Source of the DNA: Actinomycetota bacterium
Lineage (GTDB): Bacteria > Actinomycetota > Actinomycetes > Streptosporangiales > Streptosporangiaceae
Assembly: GCA_003168255.1 (NCBI GenBank)
Contig: PMSU01000091.1
Span: 27,120 to 91,119 of the forward strand
Length of the DNA stretch: 64,000 bases
Direction of reading: 5' to 3'
The notes under the pieces were generated by a model. The model did no database searches, was not told where the DNA came from, and worked only from the letters and a program-made list of their open reading frames with translations. Shown here piece after piece: positions 26,794 to 36,120 of the stretch. Within the stretch, counting starts at the first letter, position 1, and each line of letters starts with the position of its first letter. The position numbers were made by a program, and so were the translations under genes.

Positions 26794-28206
26794 ATGTCGA
26801 GCGACAGGGCAGCCGCCGTGCCAGCCGAAGGGGCCCCGGCGGACCGGGGTGCACCGGCCGTCGCAGGCCCGGCGGACGGTGGGACATCGGTCGACGTGAT
26901 ACCGGCGGACAGGGCTACAGCGGAGCAGCTCGGCGCTGACCTGTACCGAGCGCTGGCCGAAGGCAACCGTGAACGCCTGGCTGAGCTGCTGCACCCGCGG
27001 TTCGAGGGCCGCACCACCGAGGGACTGCCGCTCGGACTCGGCGGCAGCTACCACGGCGCGGACGCCATGCGCCGCGACTTCTGGGGACGCATCGCCGAGA
27101 GCTTCGCCGCCGCGGCGGCGAAGCCAGCCGAATTCGGCCTGCTGGACGACGGCAGGCTGATGGTGACCGGTCGCTACACCGGAACCGCGAGGGACGGCGG
27201 GGGAGTGCTTGATGCCGAATTCGTGCACCTGCTGTCCTTCGCCGACGGCCAGATTTCGGGGCTGGTCCAGCTGACCGACAGCGAGCGCTGGCACCGCGCA
27301 CTCGAAGACTCCGGCGCCCGGGCGGTCAGTGATCCCGCCGCCCGCGCGGTCGGTGATTCCGGCGGCCGCGCGCCCGATGACTCCCGCGGCCGTGCGCCCG
27401 GCAACTCCCGCGGCCGGGAGCTCTCGGTTCTCGAGTTCTCCGTCCGCGATGGCCTGGGCGTGCTGCGGCTGAACCGGCCGGGCTCCCGCAACGCGATCAA
27501 CGGGGCCTTCGTCGAAGATCTGCACGAGGTGGCTCAGCGCTGCGCGGCCCGCTCGGACCTGCGGGCGCTGTTGATCGCCGGCAACGGCCCGTCCTTCACG
27601 GTCGGCGGCGACATCAACGTTTTCGCGCAGGCCGGGCCGGGCGAGCTACCTGGGGACCTGCGGCGGATGACCACGATGTACCACGAGGCGCTGCTCATGC
27701 TGCGTGATCTCGACGCGCCGGTTGTCGCCGCGGTGCACGGCGCCGTGGCGGGCGGCGGGCTCGGGCTGCTCTACATCGCGGACATCGCGCTCGCCGCGGA
27801 GGGCACCAAGTTCGCTACCGGGTTCGCGCCGCTTGGCCTGTCGGGTGACGGGGCGGGCTCGTGGTTCCTGCCCCGCCTGGTCGGGCCGCGCCGTGCCGCC
27901 GAGCTGTACTTCGAGCAGCGGGTGCTGGACGCGCGCGAGGCCGCTGAGTGGGGGCTGGTGAACCGGGTCGTGGCGGCCGACGTGCTCGATGCCGAGGCAA
28001 CAGCCATCGCGCGGCGGCTCGCGGCAGGTCCGACCCGCGCGTATGGCGAGATCAGGAAGCTGCTGCGGCAGTCGTGGTCGCAGACGCTGGCAGACCAGAT
28101 GAGGGCGGAGACCAACGCACTGGCCCGGACCGCCGCCACGCAGGATGCCGATCACGCCATCACCAGCTTCCTTGGCAAGTCCGCACCCACCTTCCAGGGG
28201 CGGTGA
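26794..28206 (+). CDS. SnoaL/NTF2-like domain fused to enoyl-CoA hydratase
   Basis: N-term AEQLGADLYRALAEGNRERLAELLHPRFEGRTTEGLPLGLGGSYHGADAMRRDFWGRI...GRYTGTARDGGGVLDAEFVHLLSFADGQI; C-term VLRLNRPGSRNAINGAF, GNGPSFTVGGDIN, AAVHGAVAGGGLGLLYIADIALAAE. Confidence 0.88.
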   Translation: MSSDRAAAVPAEGAPADRGAPAVAGPADGGTSVDVIPADRATAEQLGADLYRALAEGNRERLAELLHPRFEGRTTEGLPLGLGGSYHGADAMRRDFWGRIAESFAAAAAKPAEFGLLDDGRLMVTGRYTGTARDGGGVLDAEFVHLLSFADGQISGLVQLTDSERWHRALEDSGARAVSDPAARAVGDSGGRAPDDSRGRAPGNSRGRELSVLEFSVRDGLGVLRLNRPGSRNAINGAFVEDLHEVAQRCAARSDLRALLIAGNGPSFTVGGDINVFAQAGPGELPGDLRRMTTMYHEALLMLRDLDAPVVAAVHGAVAGGGLGLLYIADIALAAEGTKFATGFAPLGLSGDGAGSWFLPRLVGPRRAAELYFEQRVLDAREAAEWGLVNRVVAADVLDAEATAIARRLAAGPTRAYGEIRKLLRQSWSQTLADQMRAETNALARTAATQDADHAITSFLGKSAPTFQGR

Positions 28207-28273
28207 GATGGCAGTTCCAGGGGCGGTGAGATGGCAGTTCCAGAGGCGGTGAGATGGCAGTTCCAGGGGCGGT
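28192..28273 (+). repeat. 23-bp tandem duplication of a translation-initiation region (3 full + 1 partial copies)
   Basis: ttccaggggcggtgagatggcag at 28192, 28215, 28238; partial at 28261. ATGs at 28208, 28231, 28254. Confidence 0.95.
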
Positions 28274-29438
28274 AACGACGACAGGTCTGGTCGTCGACGG
28301 CGACGAGCACCGGCTGATCCGGGATTCCGCCGCCAAGATCGCGGAGAAATACGGCCACCAGTATTACGCCGAGCGCTCGCGCAGCGGCGAGAACATCGGC
28401 GAGCTGTGGGCCGAGCTCGGCGAGTCCGGCCTGCTCGGCGTGCACCTGCCGGAGGAGTTCGGCGGCGGTGGCGCGGGCCTGTCGGAGCTGGTCGTGGTGC
28501 TGGAGGAACTCGCGGCGCACGGCATGCCGCTGCTCATTGCGGTCATTTCGCCGGCCATCTGCGGCTCGATCCTGGCGGCGCACGGCTCGCCGGAGATGAA
28601 ACGCGACTGGCTGCCCGGCATCGCCGCCGGAACCCGGAAGATGGCCTTCGCGCTGACCGAGCCGGACGCCGGATCCAACAGCCATAACGTCAGCACGACC
28701 GCCCGCGAGGACGGCGATGGCTGGATCATCTCCGGCGGCAAGTACTACATCTCTGCCGCCGACGAGTGCGAGGCGCTGCTGCTCGTGGCCCGCGACGGCG
28801 GCCATGCGGCCGGCGGGCGCAGCCCGCTGTCCCTGTTCGTGGTGCCGGTCGACGCCCCGGGCCTGACGCTACAGCCGATCGAGACCGCGCTCATCTCTCC
28901 CGACAAGCAGTTCACCGTCTTCCTGGACGACGTCAGGGTCGGCCCGCAGTCCCTGATCGGAGTGAGGGGCAAGGGACTGCGGCAGGTCTTCGCCGGGCTC
29001 AATCCCGAACGGGTGCTGGCCGCGGCGCTGTGCAATGGCGTCGGCCGCTACGCGGTGGCCAAGGCCGCCGACTATGCCAGGCAGCGCCAGGTCTGGTCTG
29101 CGCCCATCGGCGCGCACCAGGGAGTCGCGCATCCGCTCGCGGAGGCGCATATCGGGGTGGAGCTCGCCAGGCTGGCCACGGCCAGGGCCGCCGAGCTATT
29201 CGACGCCGGGCAGGATGCCGCGCAGGCGTCGAACATCGCGAAGTTCAGCGCGGCCGAAGCTTCGCTGAAGGCACTGGACCAGGCAATCCAGACGCACGGC
29301 GGCAATGGCCTGGCGCTCGAGTACGGCCTCGCCGACCTGTGGTTCGTCACCCGGCTGATGCGCACCGCGCCGGTCAGCCGGGAGATGGTGCTCAACTACG
29401 TCGCGCAGCACAGCCTGGGGCTTCCGCAGTCGTATTAG
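28254..29438 (+). CDS. acyl-CoA dehydrogenase family protein
   Basis: GEFGGGG-type region [65 protein letters not shown]. Confidence 0.95.
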   Translation: MAVPGAVTTTGLVVDGDEHRLIRDSAAKIAEKYGHQYYAERSRSGENIGELWAELGESGLLGVHLPEEFGGGGAGLSELVVVLEELAAHGMPLLIAVISPAICGSILAAHGSPEMKRDWLPGIAAGTRKMAFALTEPDAGSNSHNVSTTAREDGDGWIISGGKYYISAADECEALLLVARDGGHAAGGRSPLSLFVVPVDAPGLTLQPIETALISPDKQFTVFLDDVRVGPQSLIGVRGKGLRQVFAGLNPERVLAAALCNGVGRYAVAKAADYARQRQVWSAPIGAHQGVAHPLAEAHIGVELARLATARAAELFDAGQDAAQASNIAKFSAAEASLKALDQAIQTHGGNGLALEYGLADLWFVTRLMRTAPVSREMVLNYVAQHSLGLPQSY

Positions 29439-29464
29439 GCCGCCACCGTTCGGAGGAAAAGATC

Positions 29465-30224
29465 ATGTCGGGAGTACAGGATCGGGTCATTATCGTCACC
29501 GGCGCCGGCGGCGGGCTCGGACGGGAGTACGCGTTGCTGCTCGCGCGCTCCGGGGCGCGGGTGGTCGTCAACGACCTGGGCGGGGCCCGCGACGGATCGG
29601 GCTCGGGCAGTGTGATGGCCGATGCCGTGGTCGAGGAGATCTGGGGCCGCGGGCGGCGAGGCGGTGCCGAATTATGACAGCGTGGCGACCCGCGAGGGCG
29701 CGGCCGCGATCGTGGCGACCGCGGTCGAGGCGTTCGGCGCCGTGCACGGGCTGGTGAACAACGCGGGCATCCTGCGGGACAGGGCCTTCCACAAGATGAG
29801 CCCGCAGGACTGGGATGCCGTGCTGGCGGTGCACCTGAACGGCGCCTTCCACGTCACCAGGCAGGCGTGGCCGCATTTCCGCGAGCAGCATTACGGCCGG
29901 GTGGTGATGGCCACCTCGACCAGCGGCCTGTACGGCAACTTCGGCCAGGCCAACTACGGCTCGGCGAAGTCCGGTCTGGTCGACCTGCTGGCGCAGCTCC
30001 CGCCGGCGCAGGTCGCGCCCGTAGTGGGCTACCTGCTGACCGACGAGTGCACCGACAGCGGCACGGTGCTGGTGGCCGGCGGCGGGAACGTCCACCGCGT
30101 AGCGCTTTACCAGTCCAAGGGCGTGACGTTCGGCGAGACCCCCACGATCGGCCAAGTCGCCGAACGGTGGAGCGAGATCACCGACCTGGACGGGTCCGTT
30201 CCCGGCGTTAACCCGGTCGGCTGA
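29465..30224 (+). pseudogene. SDR family oxidoreductase (HSD17B4/MFE-like), frameshifted with an apparent internal deletion
   Basis: [44 protein letters not shown]... then +1 shift near 29651 to [42 protein letters not shown]...GLYGNFGQANYGSAKSGLVDLL; the segment usually following the YxxxK motif is missing. Confidence 0.8.
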
Positions 30225-30236
30225 AGGGCTCTGGCA

Positions 30237-31544
30237 ATGACGGACAGCTTCGACGCCATCGTGATCGGGGCCGGCGCGGGCGGCCTGCTCACCGCCGCGC
30301 GGCTGACGCATCGCGGCTACCGCACGCTGGTGGTCGAGCGGCTCGAGCACGTCGGCGGCCGGGCCTCCACCCGGGACTTCGACGGCTTCAAGGTCAACAA
30401 CGGCGCGATCGTGATCGAGGTCGAGGGCATCACGCAGCAGACATTCGAGGAGGTCGGCGCGGAGTTCAACGTGCGGCGGCCGGCCCCGCCGATCCTGTAC
30501 CGGGTCGGCGGCAAGGACGTTGACGTGACCGGCGGCGGGTGGGGATTCCTGCTCTCGAAGCTGACCCGCCAGGGCGCCAAGCTGGTCGGCGGGCTTGCCG
30601 CGGCCCGCACCGACGACGGCCTGCCGCAGGAGCAGCTGTCCACGGCGGACTGGGTGGCGAAGTACACCAAGAACGAGTCCGTGCACGGGATCTTCCGCAA
30701 CATGTGCGGATCGGTTTTCGCGGTCGGCTCCGAAGAGCTGCCGGCCAAGGTGTTCCTCACCTACTTCACCCGCAAGAGCGCGTTCAAGAAGTTTGGCTTC
30801 TGCCCGGCGGGGACGATCGGCATCTGGCGCTCGCTGGCCGAGATGATCACGGCCGGCGGCGGTGCGGTATGGCTGTCCAGCGAGGTCCGTTCGCTGACGG
30901 TGGCAGACGGGCGGGTGAGCGGTGCGGTGATCGAGCGGGACGGCGAGACCGTCGACGTCGGCGCCCGGATCGCGGTAAGCGATGTCGGGCCGGCCGCGAC
31001 GGTGCGGCTTGTCGGCGAGCAGCACCTCCCGGCCGACTACCTGGATGCGGTCAGCCGCGGCGACCGCCCGTGCGCGATGATCTCGGTGAACTTCGCGTCC
31101 AGGCAGCGGCTGATCGATGCCCCCGGGATGCTCAGCTTCGCCAAGACCCGCAGGCTCTGCTACGTCGCGAACTTCACCGACACCTGCCCGGAGATGGCGC
31201 CGGAGGGCTGGCACCTCTACGTAGGCACGTCCGTGCCCAAGCCCGCGGTGGGCTCCTTCGACGCCGCGGCGGAGACCGAGTTCCTGATGGCCGACCTGCG
31301 GGACGAGATCGCCGGCTTCGACGGGGCTCGCATCCTGTCGACCGTGGTCACCAGGGACGACTGGCCGCCGCAGCGCGCGGTGGCCGGGTTCGACCTGCCG
31401 AACGTGACGCCGATCGCCAACCTGTGGAACGTCGGCGACGGGGTCAAGGAATACGCCAACGGCGGGACCACGGCCTGCGCGGAGACGGCGAAGCTGGTCG
31501 TTGACCAGATCGTGGCGCGTTACCCGGCCGGAGTCACCCGCTGA
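30237..31544 (+). CDS. phytoene desaturase-like FAD-dependent oxidoreductase
   Basis: FDAIVIGAGAGGLLTAARLTHRGYRTLVVERLEHVGGRAST dinucleotide-binding; C-term NLWNVGDGVKEYANGGTTACAETAKLVVDQI. Confidence 0.88.
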   Translation: MTDSFDAIVIGAGAGGLLTAARLTHRGYRTLVVERLEHVGGRASTRDFDGFKVNNGAIVIEVEGITQQTFEEVGAEFNVRRPAPPILYRVGGKDVDVTGGGWGFLLSKLTRQGAKLVGGLAAARTDDGLPQEQLSTADWVAKYTKNESVHGIFRNMCGSVFAVGSEELPAKVFLTYFTRKSAFKKFGFCPAGTIGIWRSLAEMITAGGGAVWLSSEVRSLTVADGRVSGAVIERDGETVDVGARIAVSDVGPAATVRLVGEQHLPADYLDAVSRGDRPCAMISVNFASRQRLIDAPGMLSFAKTRRLCYVANFTDTCPEMAPEGWHLYVGTSVPKPAVGSFDAAAETEFLMADLRDEIAGFDGARILSTVVTRDDWPPQRAVAGFDLPNVTPIANLWNVGDGVKEYANGGTTACAETAKLVVDQIVARYPAGVTR

Positions 31545-32221
31545 CCGGTGCGGCGCGGCTTACGCGGCGCCGACTGTGCCTCGTCCGTGGTCTGCGGGGT
31601 GCCCAGGCCGTGCCGCACCAGGGACTGGGCCGTGCGGACGACGGTGTCCAGTGAGCCACGGCGAGGGTTCCACCATTCGGCCGCCCAGTTCAGCGCGCCG
31701 AGGATCAGCATCCGGGCCACCGCGGGATCGATGTCCGAACGCAGCAGCCCGGCGTTGCCCGCATCCTGCACGAGCTTGCGCCAGACGTCGCCGTACTTCG
31801 ACGCCTCAGCGGAATAGCGGATGCGGATGTTCTCCGGGATCTGCCCGGCATTGCGGATCGCCGCGGTCGTGTAGTCGGAGATCTCCAGCTCGTACCGCAG
31901 GTGCGCCTCCACCGCGGCGTCGATGCGGCCCAGCGGATCGGTGTCGGCCGGCAGCGCGGCGAGTACCTGGTCGATGTGATCGTGCATGTGGGCAATCCCG
32001 GTCCACATGACCTCTTCGATCAGGTCGTCCCTGGAGGGGAAGTAGTAGTAGATCGCGGGAGCCTGGAGTTCCGCGTGGTCGGCGACGTCGGTGAGCCGGG
32101 TGCCGGCATAGCCCTTCCTGCTGAGCACGTGCGCCGCGGCGTTCAGTATCCGCTCTCTGGTGCGCGCGGACTTCGAGCCGTTGTCGTCCCGCGAGGGCTC
32201 GTCGGCAGGTTTTCTAGGCAC
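31520..32221 (-). CDS. TetR/AcrR family transcriptional regulator
   Basis: RTRERILNAAAHVLSRKGYAGTRLTDVADHAELQAPAIYYYFPSRDDLIEEV. Confidence 0.95.
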   Translation of the reverse strand: MPRKPADEPSRDDNGSKSARTRERILNAAAHVLSRKGYAGTRLTDVADHAELQAPAIYYYFPSRDDLIEEVMWTGIAHMHDHIDQVLAALPADTDPLGRIDAAVEAHLRYELEISDYTTAAIRNAGQIPENIRIRYSAEASKYGDVWRKLVQDAGNAGLLRSDIDPAVARMLILGALNWAAEWWNPRRGSLDTVVRTAQSLVRHGLGTPQTTDEAQSAPRKPRRTGQRVTPAG

Positions 32222-32436
32222 GCTTCAATTATAGGCGCAAGGATTCAGATGGCCCGCCATACCCAGGAGGGTTTGGTGCCGGCGTACTCACCGCCACCCT
32301 GATTCATCGGCCCGGACTGCGCGTCGGCGCCCGTGCTGCATCCTCGTACCGTCATATTGACCGATTCGCTGATAGAAATTATTCTATATTCAATTAATTT
32401 TTTACGCCGAACGCACAGTGAGAGAGTGGACACCCC

Positions 32437-33588
32437 ATGGGCGAGGCATACATCGTTGACGCCGTCCGGGCACCGGTCGGCCGCCGTAACGGCAGCCTGG
32501 CCGGCGTGCACCCGGCCGATCTCGGCGCGCATCCGATCAGGGCGCTGGTGGACCGCACCGACATCGACCCGGGCGCCGTCGAGGACGTCATCTACGGCTG
32601 CCTCGACACCATCGGCGCGCAGGCGGGTGACATCGCCCGCACCGCGGCGCTCGTGGCCGGCCTGCCGGAGCACGTGCCGGGCGTGACGGTGGACCGGCAG
32701 TGCGGGTCCAGCCAGCAGGCGGTCACCTTCGCCGCGCAGGCCGTGATGGCAGGCACCGCGGACCTGGTGATCGCCGGCGGCGTGCAGAACATGAGCCAGT
32801 ACCCGATCCTGAGTTCATTCAGCGCCGGGGAGCCGTTCGGCGCGACCGACCCGTGGAGCGGCAGCCAGGGATGGCGCGCCCGCTACGGCGACGCCGAGAT
32901 CTCCCAGTTCACCGGCGCCGAGATGATCGCCGAGAAGTGGGCTATCAGCAGGCGCGACATGGAGGAGTTCTCCTACGAGAGCCATCAGCGCGCGTTGCGG
33001 GCCATCGCCGAGGGCCGCTTCGACAACGAGATCGTCCCCCTTGGCGACTTCACCGCCGACGAGGGCCCGCGCGCCGACACCTCGCTGGAGAAGATGGCCG
33101 GGCTGAAGACCCTTATACCGGGCGGCAGGCTGACCGCCGCGGTGTCCAGCCAGATCTCCGACGGCGCCGCCGCGCTGCTGATCGCTTCCGAGCAGGCGGT
33201 CCGCACCCACGGGCTCACGCCGCGCGCCCGGATTCACCACGTCAGCGCGCGCGGCGCCGACCCGCTCTGGGTGCTCACCGCGCCGATCCCGGCCACCGAC
33301 TACGCGCTGGCGAAGACCGGCCTGGCCATTGGCGACATCGACGTGGTGGAGATCAACGAGGCTTTCGCCAGCGTCGTGCAGGCCTGGCTCAAGGAGACCG
33401 GGGCCGATCCGGCCAAGGTCAACCCCAACGGCGGCGCGATCGCGCTCGGCCACCCGCTGGGCGCCTCCGGCGCGCGGCTGATGACGACTCTGCTGAACGA
33501 ACTGGAGCGCACCGGCGGTCGCTACGGCCTACAGACCATGTGCGAGGGCGGCGGCCAGGCCAACGTCACGATCATCGAGCGCCTCTGA
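32437..33588 (+). CDS. thiolase family protein (acetyl-CoA acyltransferase)
   Basis: [12 protein letters not shown] (active-site Cys), [45 protein letters not shown]. Confidence 0.95.
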   Translation: MGEAYIVDAVRAPVGRRNGSLAGVHPADLGAHPIRALVDRTDIDPGAVEDVIYGCLDTIGAQAGDIARTAALVAGLPEHVPGVTVDRQCGSSQQAVTFAAQAVMAGTADLVIAGGVQNMSQYPILSSFSAGEPFGATDPWSGSQGWRARYGDAEISQFTGAEMIAEKWAISRRDMEEFSYESHQRALRAIAEGRFDNEIVPLGDFTADEGPRADTSLEKMAGLKTLIPGGRLTAAVSSQISDGAAALLIASEQAVRTHGLTPRARIHHVSARGADPLWVLTAPIPATDYALAKTGLAIGDIDVVEINEAFASVVQAWLKETGADPAKVNPNGGAIALGHPLGASGARLMTTLLNELERTGGRYGLQTMCEGGGQANVTIIERL

Positions 33589-33641
33589 CCGGGGGTCGGC
33601 GCCGGCCCCGGCGCTGGCCCCAGCGCTGGCCCCGGGTTCCG

Positions 33642-34889
33642 TCAGGGGGAACGGCGGAGCTCGCGGAAGGGGGTATCCCGGTCCGGCTGCGGCTCGCGGG
33701 GGAGCCCGAGTACCCGCTCGCCGAGGATGGTGCGCTGGATGTTGTCGGTGCCGCCGGCGATCGACAGCGACGGCGCGTAGAGCTCGCCGTAGGCCCACAG
33801 GCTGCCGTCGGGCTCAGTCGGATCCCAGGCGATGGCGTCCAGGCCGGCTACGTCCAGGGCGAGCGCGGCGACCTGCCTGGCGACGCGGCCCGCGGCCAGC
33901 TTGCCGATCGACGCGAACGAGCCAGGCTCGTCGCCTGCCGCCACCTGCGCCGCGATGCGCTCGGCGAACAGGTCGGCTCCGCGCTGCGCGACGTATGCCT
34001 GCGCGAGCCGCATCCGGATGACCGGGTCGTCCTGTCGGCCGCGGTTGCGGATCAGCTCGGTGACGGCCGCCAGCGTCACCGGCGAGCTGATCGGGCCGCC
34101 GGCCAGTGCCGCCCGCTCGTTCATCAGCATCAGGGTCGCGGCCCGCCAGCCGTTGCCCGGGGCGCCGACCAGGTTCTGCGCGGGGATCGCCACGTCGTCG
34201 AAGAAGACCTCGTTGAACTCCTGGTCGCCGGTGGCCTGCCTGAGCGGCCGGATCGTGATGCCGGCCGAGCGCATATCGGCGACGAACATGGTGATGCCGA
34301 GGTGCTTGCGCACGCTGGCATCGGTGCGCGCCAGCAGCAGCCCGAAGTCGCTGTGCTGGGCGTAGGTTGTCCAGACCTTCTGCCCGCTGACCACCCACCC
34401 GTCGCCATCGGCGACCGCGGCGGTGGCCAGCGACGCCAGGTCCGAGCCCGCGCCAGGCTCGGAGAACAACTGGCACCACACCTCGTCGCCGCGCAGCATC
34501 GGCCTGATGTACCGGCGTTTCTGCTGATCGGTGCCCAGCGCGAGCAGCACCGGCGCGCACATGCCAAGCCCGATGGTGAACACGTCGCCGAAGGTCTCAT
34601 GCCCCCGCGCCGCCTGCTCGAACGCCCGCTGGAACTCCGCGCCCAGGCCGAGCCCGCCGTACTGTCTCGGCCAGGTGATGCCGGCCAGGCCGGCGTCATG
34701 CAGGCCGCGCTGGTACTTCCTGGCCGCGGCCACGTGAGCTGCGGGATCCAGCGATCGGCTCAGCGACATGTTCGCAGGACGGCCGTGCTCCGCGAACCAG
34801 GCGTCCGCGGTCCGGCCGAACACTGCCAGGCTGGGGCGGTCGTCCACGATGCCTTCCTCCGGCCGGCCGCCGGTGTCAGAGCCCGACAT
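33642..34889 (-). CDS. acyl-CoA dehydrogenase family protein
   Basis: GITWPRQYGGLGLG, QLFSEPGAGSDLASLATAA, VSGQKVWTTYAQHSDFGLLLART, C-term SIAGGTDNIQRTILGERVLGLP. Confidence 0.93.
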   Translation of the reverse strand: MSGSDTGGRPEEGIVDDRPSLAVFGRTADAWFAEHGRPANMSLSRSLDPAAHVAAARKYQRGLHDAGLAGITWPRQYGGLGLGAEFQRAFEQAARGHETFGDVFTIGLGMCAPVLLALGTDQQKRRYIRPMLRGDEVWCQLFSEPGAGSDLASLATAAVADGDGWVVSGQKVWTTYAQHSDFGLLLARTDASVRKHLGITMFVADMRSAGITIRPLRQATGDQEFNEVFFDDVAIPAQNLVGAPGNGWRAATLMLMNERAALAGGPISSPVTLAAVTELIRNRGRQDDPVIRMRLAQAYVAQRGADLFAERIAAQVAAGDEPGSFASIGKLAAGRVARQVAALALDVAGLDAIAWDPTEPDGSLWAYGELYAPSLSIAGGTDNIQRTILGERVLGLPREPQPDRDTPFRELRRSP

Positions 34890-35985
34890 GGGCGGCGATC
34901 CGGTCGCTGTGCGCGCTGACGTCGCCGAAGAGCCGTGCCGAGGCACGGGCCCGGCGGAAGTACAGGTGCGCCTCGTGCTCCCAGGTGAAGCCGATACCGC
35001 CGTGCACCCGGATCATGTCGCTGGTGAGCTGGACGAACGCCTGGGAGCAGGCCACCTTGGCGGTGCTGGCCGCCGCCATGAGCTCGGCGAGCGGAGCGCC
35101 CGTGGCCGCAAGCCGCACGGCGTCCTGCTGGATCGCCCTGGCCAGTTCCAGCTCGATAAGCATGTCCGCCAGGGTGTGCTTCACCGCCTGAAAGGATCCG
35201 ATCGGCCGGCCGAACTGGATCCGGTCGGTCGCATAGCAGGTAGAGATCTCCAGGACGCGCTCGGCTCCGCCGATCTGCTCGCAGGCCAGCAGCACGGCGG
35301 CAAGCGCCGCGACGCGGTCCTTCCAGTCGCCGCCGACCGTGATCGGGCGGGCGGCGGCTCCATCGAAGGTGACGTGGGCGTGGCTGCGGGTCAGGTCGAT
35401 GCCCGCCAGCCGCCTGACGGTCACGCCGTCGCCGCCGAGGTCAACGACAGATCCTTCGCCCGGACCGATCAGCACCAGTTCGTCGGCGGTGGGCCCGTCG
35501 AGGACGTGCCGGGCCGTGCCGTTCAGCACCTGCTCCCCGACGATCGGCCCGCCAGGCACGTGCCCGGCGGCGCTCGGCTCTACGCCCCGCGACTTCCGGA
35601 TGTCGCCAGTGTCCAGGTGAACGGCCGCGATCCGCTCGCCGGACGCGATGCCGGACAGCAGCCGGGCGGTGGTGTCGTCAGCATCGGCGAGAGTCAGAGC
35701 CAGTCCGGCGAGCACCGTGGACAGGTACGGCGATGGCAGGTTTGCCCGGCCGATCTCCTCCAGCACCACCGAGAGCTCGAGCACGCCAAACCCGCTGCCG
35801 CCGCGGGATTCGGCGATGGCAAGCCCCGCCAGGCCGAGCTCTGCGCTCATCCGGGCCCACAGTGCCTGGTCGTAGGCGTCCAGACCGTCGATGGTGGCGC
35901 GGACGGCGGCGCGGTCCGCGGACTTCTCCAGCAGCCGCCGGACCGTCGCGCGGAGCTCCTGGTGCTCCTCGGTGTAGATCGTCAC
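34876..35985 (-). CDS. acyl-CoA dehydrogenase family protein (probable partner subunit)
   Basis: EEHQELRATVRRLLE, RMSAELGLAGLAIAESRGGSGFGVLELSVVLEEIGRA, DMIRVHGGIGFTWEHEAHLYFRRA; overlaps the adjacent ACAD gene. Confidence 0.92.
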   Translation of the reverse strand: MTIYTEEHQELRATVRRLLEKSADRAAVRATIDGLDAYDQALWARMSAELGLAGLAIAESRGGSGFGVLELSVVLEEIGRANLPSPYLSTVLAGLALTLADADDTTARLLSGIASGERIAAVHLDTGDIRKSRGVEPSAAGHVPGGPIVGEQVLNGTARHVLDGPTADELVLIGPGEGSVVDLGGDGVTVRRLAGIDLTRSHAHVTFDGAAARPITVGGDWKDRVAALAAVLLACEQIGGAERVLEISTCYATDRIQFGRPIGSFQAVKHTLADMLIELELARAIQQDAVRLAATGAPLAELMAAASTAKVACSQAFVQLTSDMIRVHGGIGFTWEHEAHLYFRRARASARLFGDVSAHSDRIAAHVGL

Positions 35986-36120
35986 GCTGGCGGGCCTCCG
36001 GATCAGCTGCGGTGCGCGCGAGCGGCAGGACGCGGTCTACTACCAGGCTCACAGTTTTTTACTCTAGAGTCAATATTGGGAAGCCGTGATCAAACTGGAT
36101 GAACGTGGAGGCCAGAGCCG

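Noticed and set aside
29640-29680. Programmed ribosomal frameshift in the SDR gene
   Set aside because: No convincing slippery heptamer, and the protein also lacks an internal segment; gene decay or sequencing error is simpler.
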